The notes beneath the pieces are model-generated. The model did not search any database. It saw only the letters and a program-made list of their open reading frames with translations, and was not told the origin of the DNA. A DNA stretch of 64,000 nucleotides from Pseudobdellovibrio sp. (GTDB lineage: Bacteria > Bdellovibrionota > Bdellovibrionia > Bdellovibrionales > Bdellovibrionaceae): NCBI GenBank assembly GCA_023701385.1, contig JAMPXC010000007.1, positions 36,222 to 100,221 on the forward strand, given 5' to 3'. A program made the translations under genes and the position numbers. Positions 25,526-33,187 of this stretch are shown one piece after another; positions within the stretch are counted from its first letter, which is position 1, and every line of letters begins with the position of its first letter.

Positions 25526-26731
25526 ATGCGATCACTGTCTGTACTTTTACTTTTTATTTCTCAATTTGCCTTCGCCCAATCTGAATATTCTTTTAAACAA
25601 AGATATGTTGGTGAATTTCAATTTATTCAAGAAGACCAGTTCAAAACTGTAAATAACCTTTCACCCTACCAGCGTAAAACTTTCGATATGAAAGCGATTG
25701 AAGCTGAATACGAAATCCAACTTAATCCTAATAATAAGTTTGAATTTGAAGTTGAATACGAACACGGCGGTGTGGGTTCTGCGGTTGAGTTCGACAATTT
25801 TGAAGAGTTCGGTGAATTTGAAACTGAAGTTGAAAAAGGTGGTGAGGTTGTTGTCTCTGAAGCCTTCTTACTTAAAAAGATTACACCAAGAACAGAACTT
25901 TACATCGGTAAATCACCGGTGGCGATCACTTTAAATAACGCGATCAATTCTCCCCTATTATATAGTTCAAATGCGCCTTCACAATTAGAAGCTCGTATTT
26001 TACCGCAAGAGTGGAACGAACTGGGTGTGCAGTCACGCACGCGCTTAGGTGACTTCAGCATCTATGCTGGGGTGGTGAGCGGTTTAAATTCTGAATTTTT
26101 TCGTAAGTACAACTGGATCGGTGGCGGCTACCAAAAACAATTTGAAAATATTAACGCCGACAATTTAGCTTACACAGTGGGTTTAGAATTCGGTGATGTG
26201 GTTTATGGCCGCGGCATCAGCGTTCACTACTACACAGGTGATACACAAAACAATCGTTACAAATTAGATAAATTAATCGTTCCTGCCACAGTGAATGTGT
26301 ACACAGCGCTTTTGCAATGGAAGTTCTTTGACCGTTTAGGAATTATGACTGAGCACGTGAAAGGCTCTTTACAAAATTCTGAAGAAGTAGCTTTAGCTAA
26401 CGCCACATTAAGTGGTGTGGCAAAACCAAAAAGCTTTGCGGCTCTTGGTTCTAAAGCTGATCTGCAAATGTATCAGTTAAATTTTGATGTGACTGAAACT
26501 GTAAATATTTTTAGCCAATACGAGCACGTAAATACTTTTGCAGCGACTGAAGGAACAATTACAAAAGATCCAAGATATGAAGTGATTCATAACGGTTATG
26601 GTCTATCGTACAAGATGGACGAAATCACTCATATCAAAATGCATTATTATAAAGAAAAAACAAAATTAGACGGCCTTCCTGAAACTAAGCACTTTGTTCT
26701 TAGCTTCAATATGGATACCGGCGAATTCTAA
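25526..26731 (+). CDS. outer-membrane beta-barrel (porin-like) protein of the iron operon
   Basis: 401-residue exported protein. The signal peptide is residues 1-17 (cut after FAFA), and the mature part is a series of alternating-residue beta strands rich in Tyr, Phe, Glu and Gly, ending in phenylalanine (DTGEF), as expected for an outer-membrane barrel. It resembles porins of the phosphate-selective/carbohydrate porin type in general look, but I cannot assign a family. Glu-rich segments near residues 75-105 could be loops that attract metal ions. It is the first gene of the operon with imelysin, di-haem oxidoreductase, cupredoxin and FTR1, so a role in letting iron or an iron chelate cross the outer membrane is inferred. 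The stop is followed at once by the ribosome binding site of the next gene. Confidence 0.72.
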   Translation: MRSLSVLLLFISQFAFAQSEYSFKQRYVGEFQFIQEDQFKTVNNLSPYQRKTFDMKAIEAEYEIQLNPNNKFEFEVEYEHGGVGSAVEFDNFEEFGEFETEVEKGGEVVVSEAFLLKKITPRTELYIGKSPVAITLNNAINSPLLYSSNAPSQLEARILPQEWNELGVQSRTRLGDFSIYAGVVSGLNSEFFRKYNWIGGGYQKQFENINADNLAYTVGLEFGDVVYGRGISVHYYTGDTQNNRYKLDKLIVPATVNVYTALLQWKFFDRLGIMTEHVKGSLQNSEEVALANATLSGVAKPKSFAALGSKADLQMYQLNFDVTETVNIFSQYEHVNTFAATEGTITKDPRYEVIHNGYGLSYKMDEITHIKMHYYKEKTKLDGLPETKHFVLSFNMDTGEF

Positions 26732-26743
26732 AAGGAGAATGTG

Positions 26744-27826
26744 ATGAAATTAGTAAACTTCGTGGTTGCCACGTTAATTTTTGGATCGGTTGCAGTAGCC
26801 GGCCCACTTGAAAAAGCAGTGATCGATAACGTTTCTAAAAATGTTATCTTACAAACTTATGCTGACTTAGCTGCTAGATCTGCAGATATGTTAGTAGCGG
26901 TAAAAAATCTTGAGGCAGTACGCACGCAAGAAAATTTAGTTAAAGCGCAACAATCTTGGATTGCGGCCCGTATTCCATGGGAAGCTTCCGAGTCTTTCTT
27001 ATACGGCCCAGTTGATTCTTTAGGTATTGATCCAATGATCGACACTTGGCCATTAAGCCGTATCGATTTAGATTCAGTTTTAAACTCTGGTCAAAAAATC
27101 ACAACTGAATACGTAAGACCACTAGGCGTTAACCTTCAAGGTTTCCACACTTTAGAATATCTTTTATTCGGTAACGGTATTGATTCAAACACAAAAGATA
27201 TCGCAAGCTTTACCCAACAGCAATTCGACTACTTAATTGCTACAGCAACACTACAAGCCGAATACACTCACAAATTACACTACGCTTGGACAACTCAAGC
27301 AGATCCAGATGACGCTTCTATGCCTGGTTACATCGACGTTATCTCTAAACCTGGTTTAGACAATCCGATCTACTCTTCTGAGCAAGCTGTTATGTTTGAA
27401 TACGTTAACGGTATCTTAGGTATCTTAGACGAAGTCGCTAACGGTAAATTATCTGATCCATTAGGTGGCGATATCTCTCACGCAAACGTTGAATTAGTTG
27501 AATCACCTTATTCTTGGAACTCATTAGCGGATTTCGAAAACAATATCCGCAGCGTTTACAATATCTACACTGGCACTTATGGTACTCATAAAGGCACGGG
27601 TCTTAAAGATGTTATCGCACAAACTAACCCTGAGTTAGCTAACCGTGTAGAGCAAAGAATTCTTCAAGCGATGCAAAAAATTAAAAACATCGGTGGCGCT
27701 AATAACATGCCATACAACAAAGCGATCCTTAATGAACAAGGCCGCGCTTTAGCGACTGAAGCTATCAACGACCTTAACGGACTTTTCCAATTAGTGGAAA
27801 GCGAAGTTTTACCTCTATTCCAATAA
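26744..27826 (+). CDS. imelysin-family (M75, IrpA-like) periplasmic iron-uptake protein
   Basis: 360-residue exported protein with a signal peptide (residues 1-19, cut after VAVA). It carries the imelysin signature GXHXXE: GFHTLEYLLFG with H135 and E138. Imelysin/IrpA-like proteins are periplasmic or surface proteins tied to iron uptake, and the related M75 domain forms part of EfeO; despite early reports the family is regarded as a metal-binding protein, with peptidase activity doubtful. I chose ATG 26744 because AAGGAG is six bases upstream; the GTG directly before it is too close. The gene lies 12 bases after the barrel gene and 17 before the di-haem oxidoreductase gene, so all are co-transcribed. 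It probably binds iron and hands it on within the periplasm. Confidence 0.88.
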   Translation: MKLVNFVVATLIFGSVAVAGPLEKAVIDNVSKNVILQTYADLAARSADMLVAVKNLEAVRTQENLVKAQQSWIAARIPWEASESFLYGPVDSLGIDPMIDTWPLSRIDLDSVLNSGQKITTEYVRPLGVNLQGFHTLEYLLFGNGIDSNTKDIASFTQQQFDYLIATATLQAEYTHKLHYAWTTQADPDDASMPGYIDVISKPGLDNPIYSSEQAVMFEYVNGILGILDEVANGKLSDPLGGDISHANVELVESPYSWNSLADFENNIRSVYNIYTGTYGTHKGTGLKDVIAQTNPELANRVEQRILQAMQKIKNIGGANNMPYNKAILNEQGRALATEAINDLNGLFQLVESEVLPLFQ

Positions 27827-27843
27827 TTTAAAAGGAACTGACC

Positions 27844-29337
27844 ATGAAGATTTCTTTATTACTCGCATTTATTTTCTTAAGTATTAACTCTCAAGCTGAA
27901 ATTATTTTTGACGATAGCTACGTGTTACAAAGAAATCTTGGCGGCGAAGGTAGCTTCGTTGCTAACTTCGGTTCAGTTGTTTCTTTCAAACAACCGGTGA
28001 CAACTATGTCGCCGGAGTTACAAGAAAAACATATTACTGGTGACGGGTTATTTGAAAAAAACTTTTCTGATGACCCTACCCGTTCAGATTATGGTTTGGG
28101 CCCAGCCTACAACAATATTAGCTGTGCTAGCTGCCACATCCGCGATGGCCGCGGATCTTTACCTGTTGTGAATAACAATACCTGGACAAAGTTAGGCCAA
28201 AACGAAGCGATTTTCTTAAGAATCAGCATCGAACCTAAAGTAAATGCGTATGTAGCAAATGCATTACACGGCGAACCACTTCCTGTTCCCGGCTACTCAA
28301 CTCAATTATTTCATTTAGGAAGCTATCATTTACGTAAAAATGCACCCAACGTCGGACAAGCTGAAGTTTGGATGAAGTATGAATATACAAATTTTACCTA
28401 TGCCGATGGACAAGTTGTAAAACTTAAAAAACCTATTTTTGAAATCAGAAATCCTTACGATTTATCAACAGACGAATCCGGTCAAACGACAAGCCGTATT
28501 TACCAAAGCGATGTTCGCATGGGGCCGCGTATGACGCCCCCGATGATCGGCTTAGGTTTACTTGAAGCTATCGAACAAAAAGATATTTTAGCTTTAGCTG
28601 ATCGTGATTTATCCGCTTGGGGTGTTAAAGGTCGTCCAAACTGGGTTTACGATGTTGAAAAACAAAAAAATAATTTCGTAAACGTGTATAGCCTGGGTCG
28701 CTTTGGTTTAAAAGCCAACACACCTTCAGTATTACATCAAGGTTTAGGCGCATTTCGTGGCGACATGGGCGTGACAAACTCTTTCTTTCCTGAAGAAAGC
28801 ATTGCTGGCACACCGTTAATCGAAAGTATTCTTCCATCACTTAAAAAAGAAGTGAACATCAGCGATGAAGACGCTTTAAATGTTGTGTTCTATTCTCAAA
28901 CTTTAGCCGTACCAAGTCGTCGTCAAGGTTACTTAGAGGCTGATATTATCTCTGGTGGTAAAACATTTAAAACTGTGGGCTGTGCTAACTGCCACCAACC
29001 AGAATTTGTAACAGGTCAACATTCAATCGAAGCTTTAAGCTATCAACGAATTGCTCCGTACACAGATTTATTACTTCACGATATGGGCGAAGGTTTGTCT
29101 GATAACCGCCGTGATTTCCAAGCTTCAGGTCGCGACTGGAGAACTCGCGCTCTATGGGGTATTGGTTTAACAAAAACAATCAATGCGCGTGGTGGTTTTT
29201 TACATGACGGGCGTGCAGCAACGATTGAAGAAGCTATTTTATGGCACGGTGGCGAAGCCCAAATGAGCCGCGATAAATTTGCTGCTCTTCCGGCTGCTGC
29301 GCGCACTGAAGTTATTAAATTTGTGAACTCTCTATAA
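27844..29337 (+). CDS. di-haem c-type oxidoreductase (DUF1111 / 'thiol oxidoreductase' family)
   Basis: 497-residue exported protein with a signal peptide (about residues 1-18) and two covalent haem sites: C94-X2-C97-H98 (ISCASCH) and C380-X2-C383-H384 (VGCANCH). Length and spacing match the DUF1111 di-haem family, related to MauG and bacterial cytochrome c peroxidases. In other bacteria this family is often found beside imelysin genes. In this operon, a periplasmic redox enzyme could oxidise Fe2+ to Fe3+ for FTR1, the job done by EfeB or a multicopper oxidase elsewhere; that is inference. Peroxidase activity is another option. It follows the imelysin gene by 17 bases, with AAAGGA before the start. 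Confidence 0.88.
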   Translation: MKISLLLAFIFLSINSQAEIIFDDSYVLQRNLGGEGSFVANFGSVVSFKQPVTTMSPELQEKHITGDGLFEKNFSDDPTRSDYGLGPAYNNISCASCHIRDGRGSLPVVNNNTWTKLGQNEAIFLRISIEPKVNAYVANALHGEPLPVPGYSTQLFHLGSYHLRKNAPNVGQAEVWMKYEYTNFTYADGQVVKLKKPIFEIRNPYDLSTDESGQTTSRIYQSDVRMGPRMTPPMIGLGLLEAIEQKDILALADRDLSAWGVKGRPNWVYDVEKQKNNFVNVYSLGRFGLKANTPSVLHQGLGAFRGDMGVTNSFFPEESIAGTPLIESILPSLKKEVNISDEDALNVVFYSQTLAVPSRRQGYLEADIISGGKTFKTVGCANCHQPEFVTGQHSIEALSYQRIAPYTDLLLHDMGEGLSDNRRDFQASGRDWRTRALWGIGLTKTINARGGFLHDGRAATIEEAILWHGGEAQMSRDKFAALPAAARTEVIKFVNSL

Positions 29338-29355
29338 TCGGTAAGGAAATTATTT

Positions 29356-29664
29356 ATGCTATTATCGTTATTATTATTTTCTAATTTGGCTTTTGCAGAA
29401 GATCCAACTTTTAAGATCGAACTTAAAAACAGAACTATGAATCCAAACGTGATCGAAGTTCCTGCAAATACGGCTTTCACTATCGAAGTTGTGAATACAG
29501 ACAACACAGCTGAAGAATTTGAAAGTAATTCTTTAAAAATCGAAAAAATAATTCCGCCAAAACGTACGGCTAAATTTAAAGTTAAGCCGTTAACACCTGG
29601 CGAATACGATGTCTTTGGCGAATTCCACATGGACACTTGCCAAGGTAAAGTGATCGTTAAGTAA
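29356..29664 (+). CDS. small periplasmic cupredoxin-like protein (EfeO cupredoxin-domain type)
   Basis: 102-residue exported protein: a signal peptide of 14 residues, then one cupredoxin-like beta sandwich (IELKNRTMNPNVIEVPANTAFTIEVVN is cut here to its features: NP and EVPANT are typical of Cupredoxin_1). The C-terminal metal region reads GEFHMDTCQGK, with possible ligands H91, M92 and C95; a cysteine usually found just before the histidine is replaced by glycine, so the metal site may be altered. In EfeO this domain is fused to an M75 imelysin-like domain; here the two are separate genes of the same operon. It probably binds copper or iron and takes part in oxidation or hand-over to FTR1. 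Confidence 0.78.
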   Translation: MLLSLLLFSNLAFAEDPTFKIELKNRTMNPNVIEVPANTAFTIEVVNTDNTAEEFESNSLKIEKIIPPKRTAKFKVKPLTPGEYDVFGEFHMDTCQGKVIVK

Positions 29665-29697
29665 TTAAATATTCGGCTTCGCCGAAATGGAGCATCC

Positions 29698-30333
29698 ATG
29701 AACTGGACAACATTTTCTATCGTCTTACGTGAAAGCTTAGAAGCTCTTTTAATCATCGGTATCTTAACTTCGGTTTTGAAAAAAGATGAAGCCACGACTA
29801 AAAAGCACTGGATGTTTTTAATTTTCGGTGTGCTTGTGGGTGTGTTTGTAAGCTTGGCAATGGGTCTGTCGATTATGTTCTTGCCAGACGCCCTACCTGA
29901 GTCTGCGATGAATTACGTTGATGTGGGTTTTCCCTTAATCGCAGGATTAATGATCATTCATGTTATGTGGTGGATGCATAAAAATTCTAAAAGCATTAAA
30001 TCTGACTTAACTGAAAAAGTAGAAAACGCTTTAAGCCGTCAAAGTTTAATTAGTTTAACACTGATTGCTTTCTTAGCTGTGGCTCGTGAAGGTTTAGAAA
30101 CAGTTTTATTTTTAAGTGGCGAGTTAATCGAAGCTGGCGCTGAAAAATTAATAAACATCGGCGGCCAAATCGCTTTAGCGGTGATTGCTTCTTATATTAT
30201 CTTCTTTGTTTTACAAAAGACTTTAGGAAAACTTCACTACAAATGGTTCTTCCGAGTAACAAACGTGTTGTTATTCGCAGCTGCAGTACAGCTTCTGTAC
30301 ACGGCTTATAATAAGTACCAATCTTTAGTTTAG
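29698..30333 (+). CDS. efeU: FTR1/EfeU-family iron permease
   Basis: 211-residue inner-membrane protein with about six or seven hydrophobic helices. Both FTR1 iron-binding motifs are present: RESLE at 11-15 (a variant of REGLE) and REGLE at 130-134, the glutamates that move Fe3+ in EfeU and yeast Ftr1. It is shorter than the usual ~270 residues and lacks the long N-terminal extension of some family members. It is the last gene of the five-gene operon, which ends in a convergent 13-base gap with the carbonic anhydrase gene. The role is import of ferric iron formed by periplasmic oxidation, with imelysin, cupredoxin and the di-haem enzyme as the likely partners. Confidence 0.88.
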   Translation: MNWTTFSIVLRESLEALLIIGILTSVLKKDEATTKKHWMFLIFGVLVGVFVSLAMGLSIMFLPDALPESAMNYVDVGFPLIAGLMIIHVMWWMHKNSKSIKSDLTEKVENALSRQSLISLTLIAFLAVAREGLETVLFLSGELIEAGAEKLINIGGQIALAVIASYIIFFVLQKTLGKLHYKWFFRVTNVLLFAAAVQLLYTAYNKYQSLV

Positions 30334-30353
30334 GCATTGATACAAATCAATGC
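30334..30353. terminator. hairpin in the convergent gap between iron operon and carbonic anhydrase
   Basis: GCATTGAT/ATCAATGC (30334-30341 with 30346-30353) form a perfect 8-bp stem with a 4-base loop. It begins right after the FTR1 stop codon and contains the stop codon of the convergent gene. There is no T-run on either side, so classical Rho-independent termination is doubtful; it may protect 3' ends instead. Confidence 0.4.
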
Positions 30354-31096
30354 TCGTGCGAGTGACTAGCTGGCACACGCAGATCAACTTTTTGATCTTT
30401 TGTTTGCTCCATTGTTGTTTTGAAAGTGACCTCACCAGACTCTAAGTCGTACAACGATGGCACAATTCTCACGGCTCCACTTTTTACCAGATTACGAATA
30501 AGCTTTGATCTTTTTACAAGCTCTATAGCCACGCCCTCGGTGTTTGACCACGATTCTTTCATATATTTTGCACTTGGCGTTTTGCCTTTGTACTTTGTGA
30601 TGTGTGGATGAATATCTTTAACTAAATTATCTAAAGCCGGAGTTCCCGCAGAGCTGCCATTAAGTGTAGCGTGAGCGGCCTTAACTGCGCCACAAGATGT
30701 GTGACCCATGACAACTATAAGTTTTGATCCTAGGTGTTCAAGTGCGTATTCAATGCTTCCAATGGCATTGTCACCCAGAGCTTCGCCGGCTGTGCGCACG
30801 ACGAACACCTCGCCAAGTTTTTGATCGAAGACGATTTCAGGAGGAACTCGCGAATCACTGCAACTTAGAATAATAGCATGCGGTTTTTGATCAGTGCTTA
30901 GTCGACGTATATCTGACGCTGATTGACCATCCGCACGTAGTTTTGAATTTAAAAAACGCTTGTTGCCATTAATCAGCCAACCTAAAGACTTTTCTGGTGT
31001 AATCGCTGTAGATTCATCAGCATGAGTTGATTTGTTAGCCCACAGATTAAACGAAAAAACAAAGGTCAGTATTAAAGCCGATTTTGCAACAGTCAT
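30347..31096 (-). CDS. periplasmic beta-class carbonic anhydrase
   Basis: 249-residue beta-carbonic anhydrase converting CO2 and bicarbonate. Zinc ligands are C79 (SCSDSR, with the D81-R83 dyad), H132 and C135 (GHTSCGAVKAA). An N-terminal signal peptide (about residues 1-20) places the enzyme in the periplasm, unlike the usual cytoplasmic Can/CynT forms. The mature protein starts with a polar linker and ends in a His-containing tail. Start ATG 31096 follows AAAGGAAAA. It is convergent with the iron operon and downstream of, but separated from, the HTH/coiled-coil gene. Likely functions are pH balance or CO2 trapping in the periplasm. Confidence 0.9.
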   Translation of the reverse strand: MTVAKSALILTFVFSFNLWANKSTHADESTAITPEKSLGWLINGNKRFLNSKLRADGQSASDIRRLSTDQKPHAIILSCSDSRVPPEIVFDQKLGEVFVVRTAGEALGDNAIGSIEYALEHLGSKLIVVMGHTSCGAVKAAHATLNGSSAGTPALDNLVKDIHPHITKYKGKTPSAKYMKESWSNTEGVAIELVKRSKLIRNLVKSGAVRIVPSLYDLESGEVTFKTTMEQTKDQKVDLRVPASHSHEH

Positions 31097-31181
31097 TGGT
31101 TTTCCTTTCGATTTATTAAAATCGATAGTTAATATTCGGCAGAAGGAAACCGTTAAATGATCCGTATTTTTAAGTTATTAA

Positions 31182-31237
31182 AAATAATCTCAAACAAATC
31201 ACATTTTTACTTAATAAAAACGGACCAATTTGAGATT
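31182..31237 (-). terminator. probable terminator of the HTH/coiled-coil gene
   Basis: Outer arms AATCTCAAA (31186-31194) and TTTGAGATT (31229-31237) are perfect 9-base complements, with a nested TTTTTA/TAAAAA hairpin between them. Read leftward, the structure is followed by ATTATTTTTAA. It starts seven bases after the stop codon of the leftward gene. An operator for the carbonic anhydrase gene is a less likely reading. Confidence 0.45.
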
Positions 31238-31243
31238 TTGTAT

Positions 31244-31708
31244 TTAGTAATCTAAGTTTTGCTGAGAATAACCCGTGTATTGCGGGTTATTTTTTTGATT
31301 CAAGCGTTGATTTTCAGATTCAAGAACGCGAACTAATGTACGAAGATCTGTGATTTCTTCTTTTAACGAAACAATTTGTTCTTCTTTTTCTTGTAACACT
31401 TGCGTGTAGGCTTTTTTCAGATCCGTTAATAAACGGTTGGCTGCGGTGATCACGGATTCACCTTCGGCCTTTTGCGAAGCTTCCATAACTGCTGAAGAAT
31501 CACTCTTTAGGGAGGGGCGATGGGCCTCCGCAGTTGGGTTGCTTATTCTATTTTCGACAGTTGTTGTTGTAGCTGTTGGGTCTGTGTCGAAAATAAAATA
31601 TTTTCCGTCTTCCAAGCGGTATTGAATGTCTTCAGCCTTAATCCGACGTCGTAACGTGGAAATACTCACTTTATGTTTCATTGAGTATTCAGCTAAAGGT
31701 AACCACAT
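31244..31708 (-). CDS. HTH protein with C-terminal coiled coil
   Basis: 154-residue protein of no named family that I recognise. Residues ~1-35 (PLAEYSMKHKVSISTLRRRIK) look like a helix-turn-helix of the kind in MerR/excisionase-like or resolvase-like proteins, with a wing-like stretch YRLEDGKYFIF after it. A polar, Ser/Thr/Ala-rich linker (about 45-85) follows, then a long coiled coil (about 88-140) with heptad leucines and many Glu/Lys. This plan suggests a DNA-binding protein that dimerises through its tail. Its ribosome binding site is strong (AGGAGG). It is divergent from the patatin gene across 193 bases, which it might regulate; this is a guess. Confidence 0.65.
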   Translation of the reverse strand: MWLPLAEYSMKHKVSISTLRRRIKAEDIQYRLEDGKYFIFDTDPTATTTTVENRISNPTAEAHRPSLKSDSSAVMEASQKAEGESVITAANRLLTDLKKAYTQVLQEKEEQIVSLKEEITDLRTLVRVLESENQRLNQKNNPQYTGYSQQNLDY

Positions 31709-31901
31709 TCTTTAGGCCTCCTGGTGACTATTCAAGCCTAGCACAGCCGAAAGGCTTGTCAAACAAGGATTCTAGACTTTTTTCATTCCAGACTTTTGAC
31801 GTGGATATCCAAAGATTCGCGTCATTTTTTAAGCAAAAACCGTGAGTAGTCACGACTTTGGTGGGGTTTACACTAGACCTTGATCGTGCTTAACTAGGCT
31901 T

Positions 31902-33098
31902 ATGTCGGTGAATATTCACGATAAGAAAAAAATTGCCTTAGTATTAAGTGGCGGCGGAATTAAAGCGGCCGCCTTTCATATTGGCGTCTGCTTAGCGCTG
32001 AAAGAAAAGGGATTTGTCTTTGAAGGCGGAACCAAAGAGTCCGTACAAATCCGTAATACTAAGGGGCCAAAGATTCAAACCTATGTGGGTTCAAGTGCCG
32101 GTGCTTTCGTAAGTGCCGTTCTCGCTTCGGGCCGATCAATCGAATCGTTAATTACTGCCTTTCAAGTGGGTGCCGGTGATTCACCGTTTTATGCTGTTCC
32201 CGAAGAAGAGAACTTAAAACCTATTGGCTACCGCCATATGTTTAATATTAACAGCGCCCGTATCTTAAGTTTTTTACCCGAAACCTTATTTCGTAAATCG
32301 ATGTTAACTGGCGGTATTGAAGTCTTTTTAAAAGAAGGTTTCAAATTAAACGGTTTATTTAACACCAACGGAATTGAACGCTATTTACGCAAATACGTTT
32401 TAGATGAAAATGAGTTTTCGCGTTTAGGGGTTGAGCTTTATATCATCGCAACCCAGCTTAACCACTCACGTAAGGTGGTTTTTGGTAATTATCTAGAAAA
32501 CAGCAAAGACGAAAATGCGTTATATCTTGGAACCTCAAAAGTTTCGGAAGCGGTGGCGGCCTCAACAGCTCTTCCGCCGGTTTTTGCACCTTACCCGATT
32601 ACTTTACCCGATTATAAAAAAGAGATTTATCTGTACGACGGAGAAATCCGCGACACCTTAAGTACGCATGTGGCTGCCGATCATGGCGCTGATTTAATTA
32701 TCGCTTCTTATTCGATGCAACCTTACCACTACGCCGAAGAAATGGGTTCGTTACATAAATACGGAATTCCGGCGATTGTAAACCAGGCTCTTTACCAGGT
32801 TTTAGAACAAAAAGTAGCGCGTTCAATTCAGTATCAAGATCAGAAGAAAAAACTCTACGGTGAACTTAAAAAGCTTTGCGCCACAGAAGGGTTGTCTTCT
32901 GAATTAACGAAAAAAATCTTAGAAGCTATCGAAAAGAATTTAATCTTTAAGCCCGAGGTTGACTACGTCTACATTGCCCCTCGCCCGCAGAACTATGAAA
33001 TGTTTTTTGCTGACCACTTCTCGCTAAACCCTGAAATCCTAGAGAAAATTCTATGGATTGGTTTTAAATCAGGGCTAAGCACTTTACGTCATCTGTAA
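31902..33098 (+). CDS. patatin-like phospholipase
   Basis: 398-residue patatin-domain lipid acyl hydrolase. It has the oxyanion-hole glycine motif SGGGIKAAAFHIG at the start, the nucleophile elbow GSSAG with S65, and the dyad aspartate D246 in YDGEI. These three elements are those of bacterial patatins such as ExoU. No signal peptide is visible, so the enzyme is cytoplasmic or exported by another route. Patatin effectors lyse host membranes, and in a predator the protein could act on prey or on its own lipids, but neither is shown here. The C-terminal ~90 residues, Lys/Glu-rich then hydrophobic, are beyond the core domain. The gene appears monocistronic. Confidence 0.85.
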   Translation: MSVNIHDKKKIALVLSGGGIKAAAFHIGVCLALKEKGFVFEGGTKESVQIRNTKGPKIQTYVGSSAGAFVSAVLASGRSIESLITAFQVGAGDSPFYAVPEEENLKPIGYRHMFNINSARILSFLPETLFRKSMLTGGIEVFLKEGFKLNGLFNTNGIERYLRKYVLDENEFSRLGVELYIIATQLNHSRKVVFGNYLENSKDENALYLGTSKVSEAVAASTALPPVFAPYPITLPDYKKEIYLYDGEIRDTLSTHVAADHGADLIIASYSMQPYHYAEEMGSLHKYGIPAIVNQALYQVLEQKVARSIQYQDQKKKLYGELKKLCATEGLSSELTKKILEAIEKNLIFKPEVDYVYIAPRPQNYEMFFADHFSLNPEILEKILWIGFKSGLSTLRHL

Positions 33099-33187
33099 AA
33101 CCTATGTACGCTCTAGTCTTATAAAACTCACCTCTATTTGGAGCACTTCTCGCATTGTCTTTCTTTATCTTTGCAAAGGAGTCTGCC

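Noticed and set aside
26335..26365. CACGTGAAA near 26352 as a possible fourth parS
   Set aside because: Only one arm resembles parS; it lies in the porin-like coding sequence without the complementary arm.
29076..29795. 239-codon minus-strand frame across the end of the di-haem gene, the cupredoxin gene and the FTR1 start
   Set aside because: Three well-supported genes occupy the plus strand and this frame crosses their junctions without any recognisable domain or ribosome binding site.
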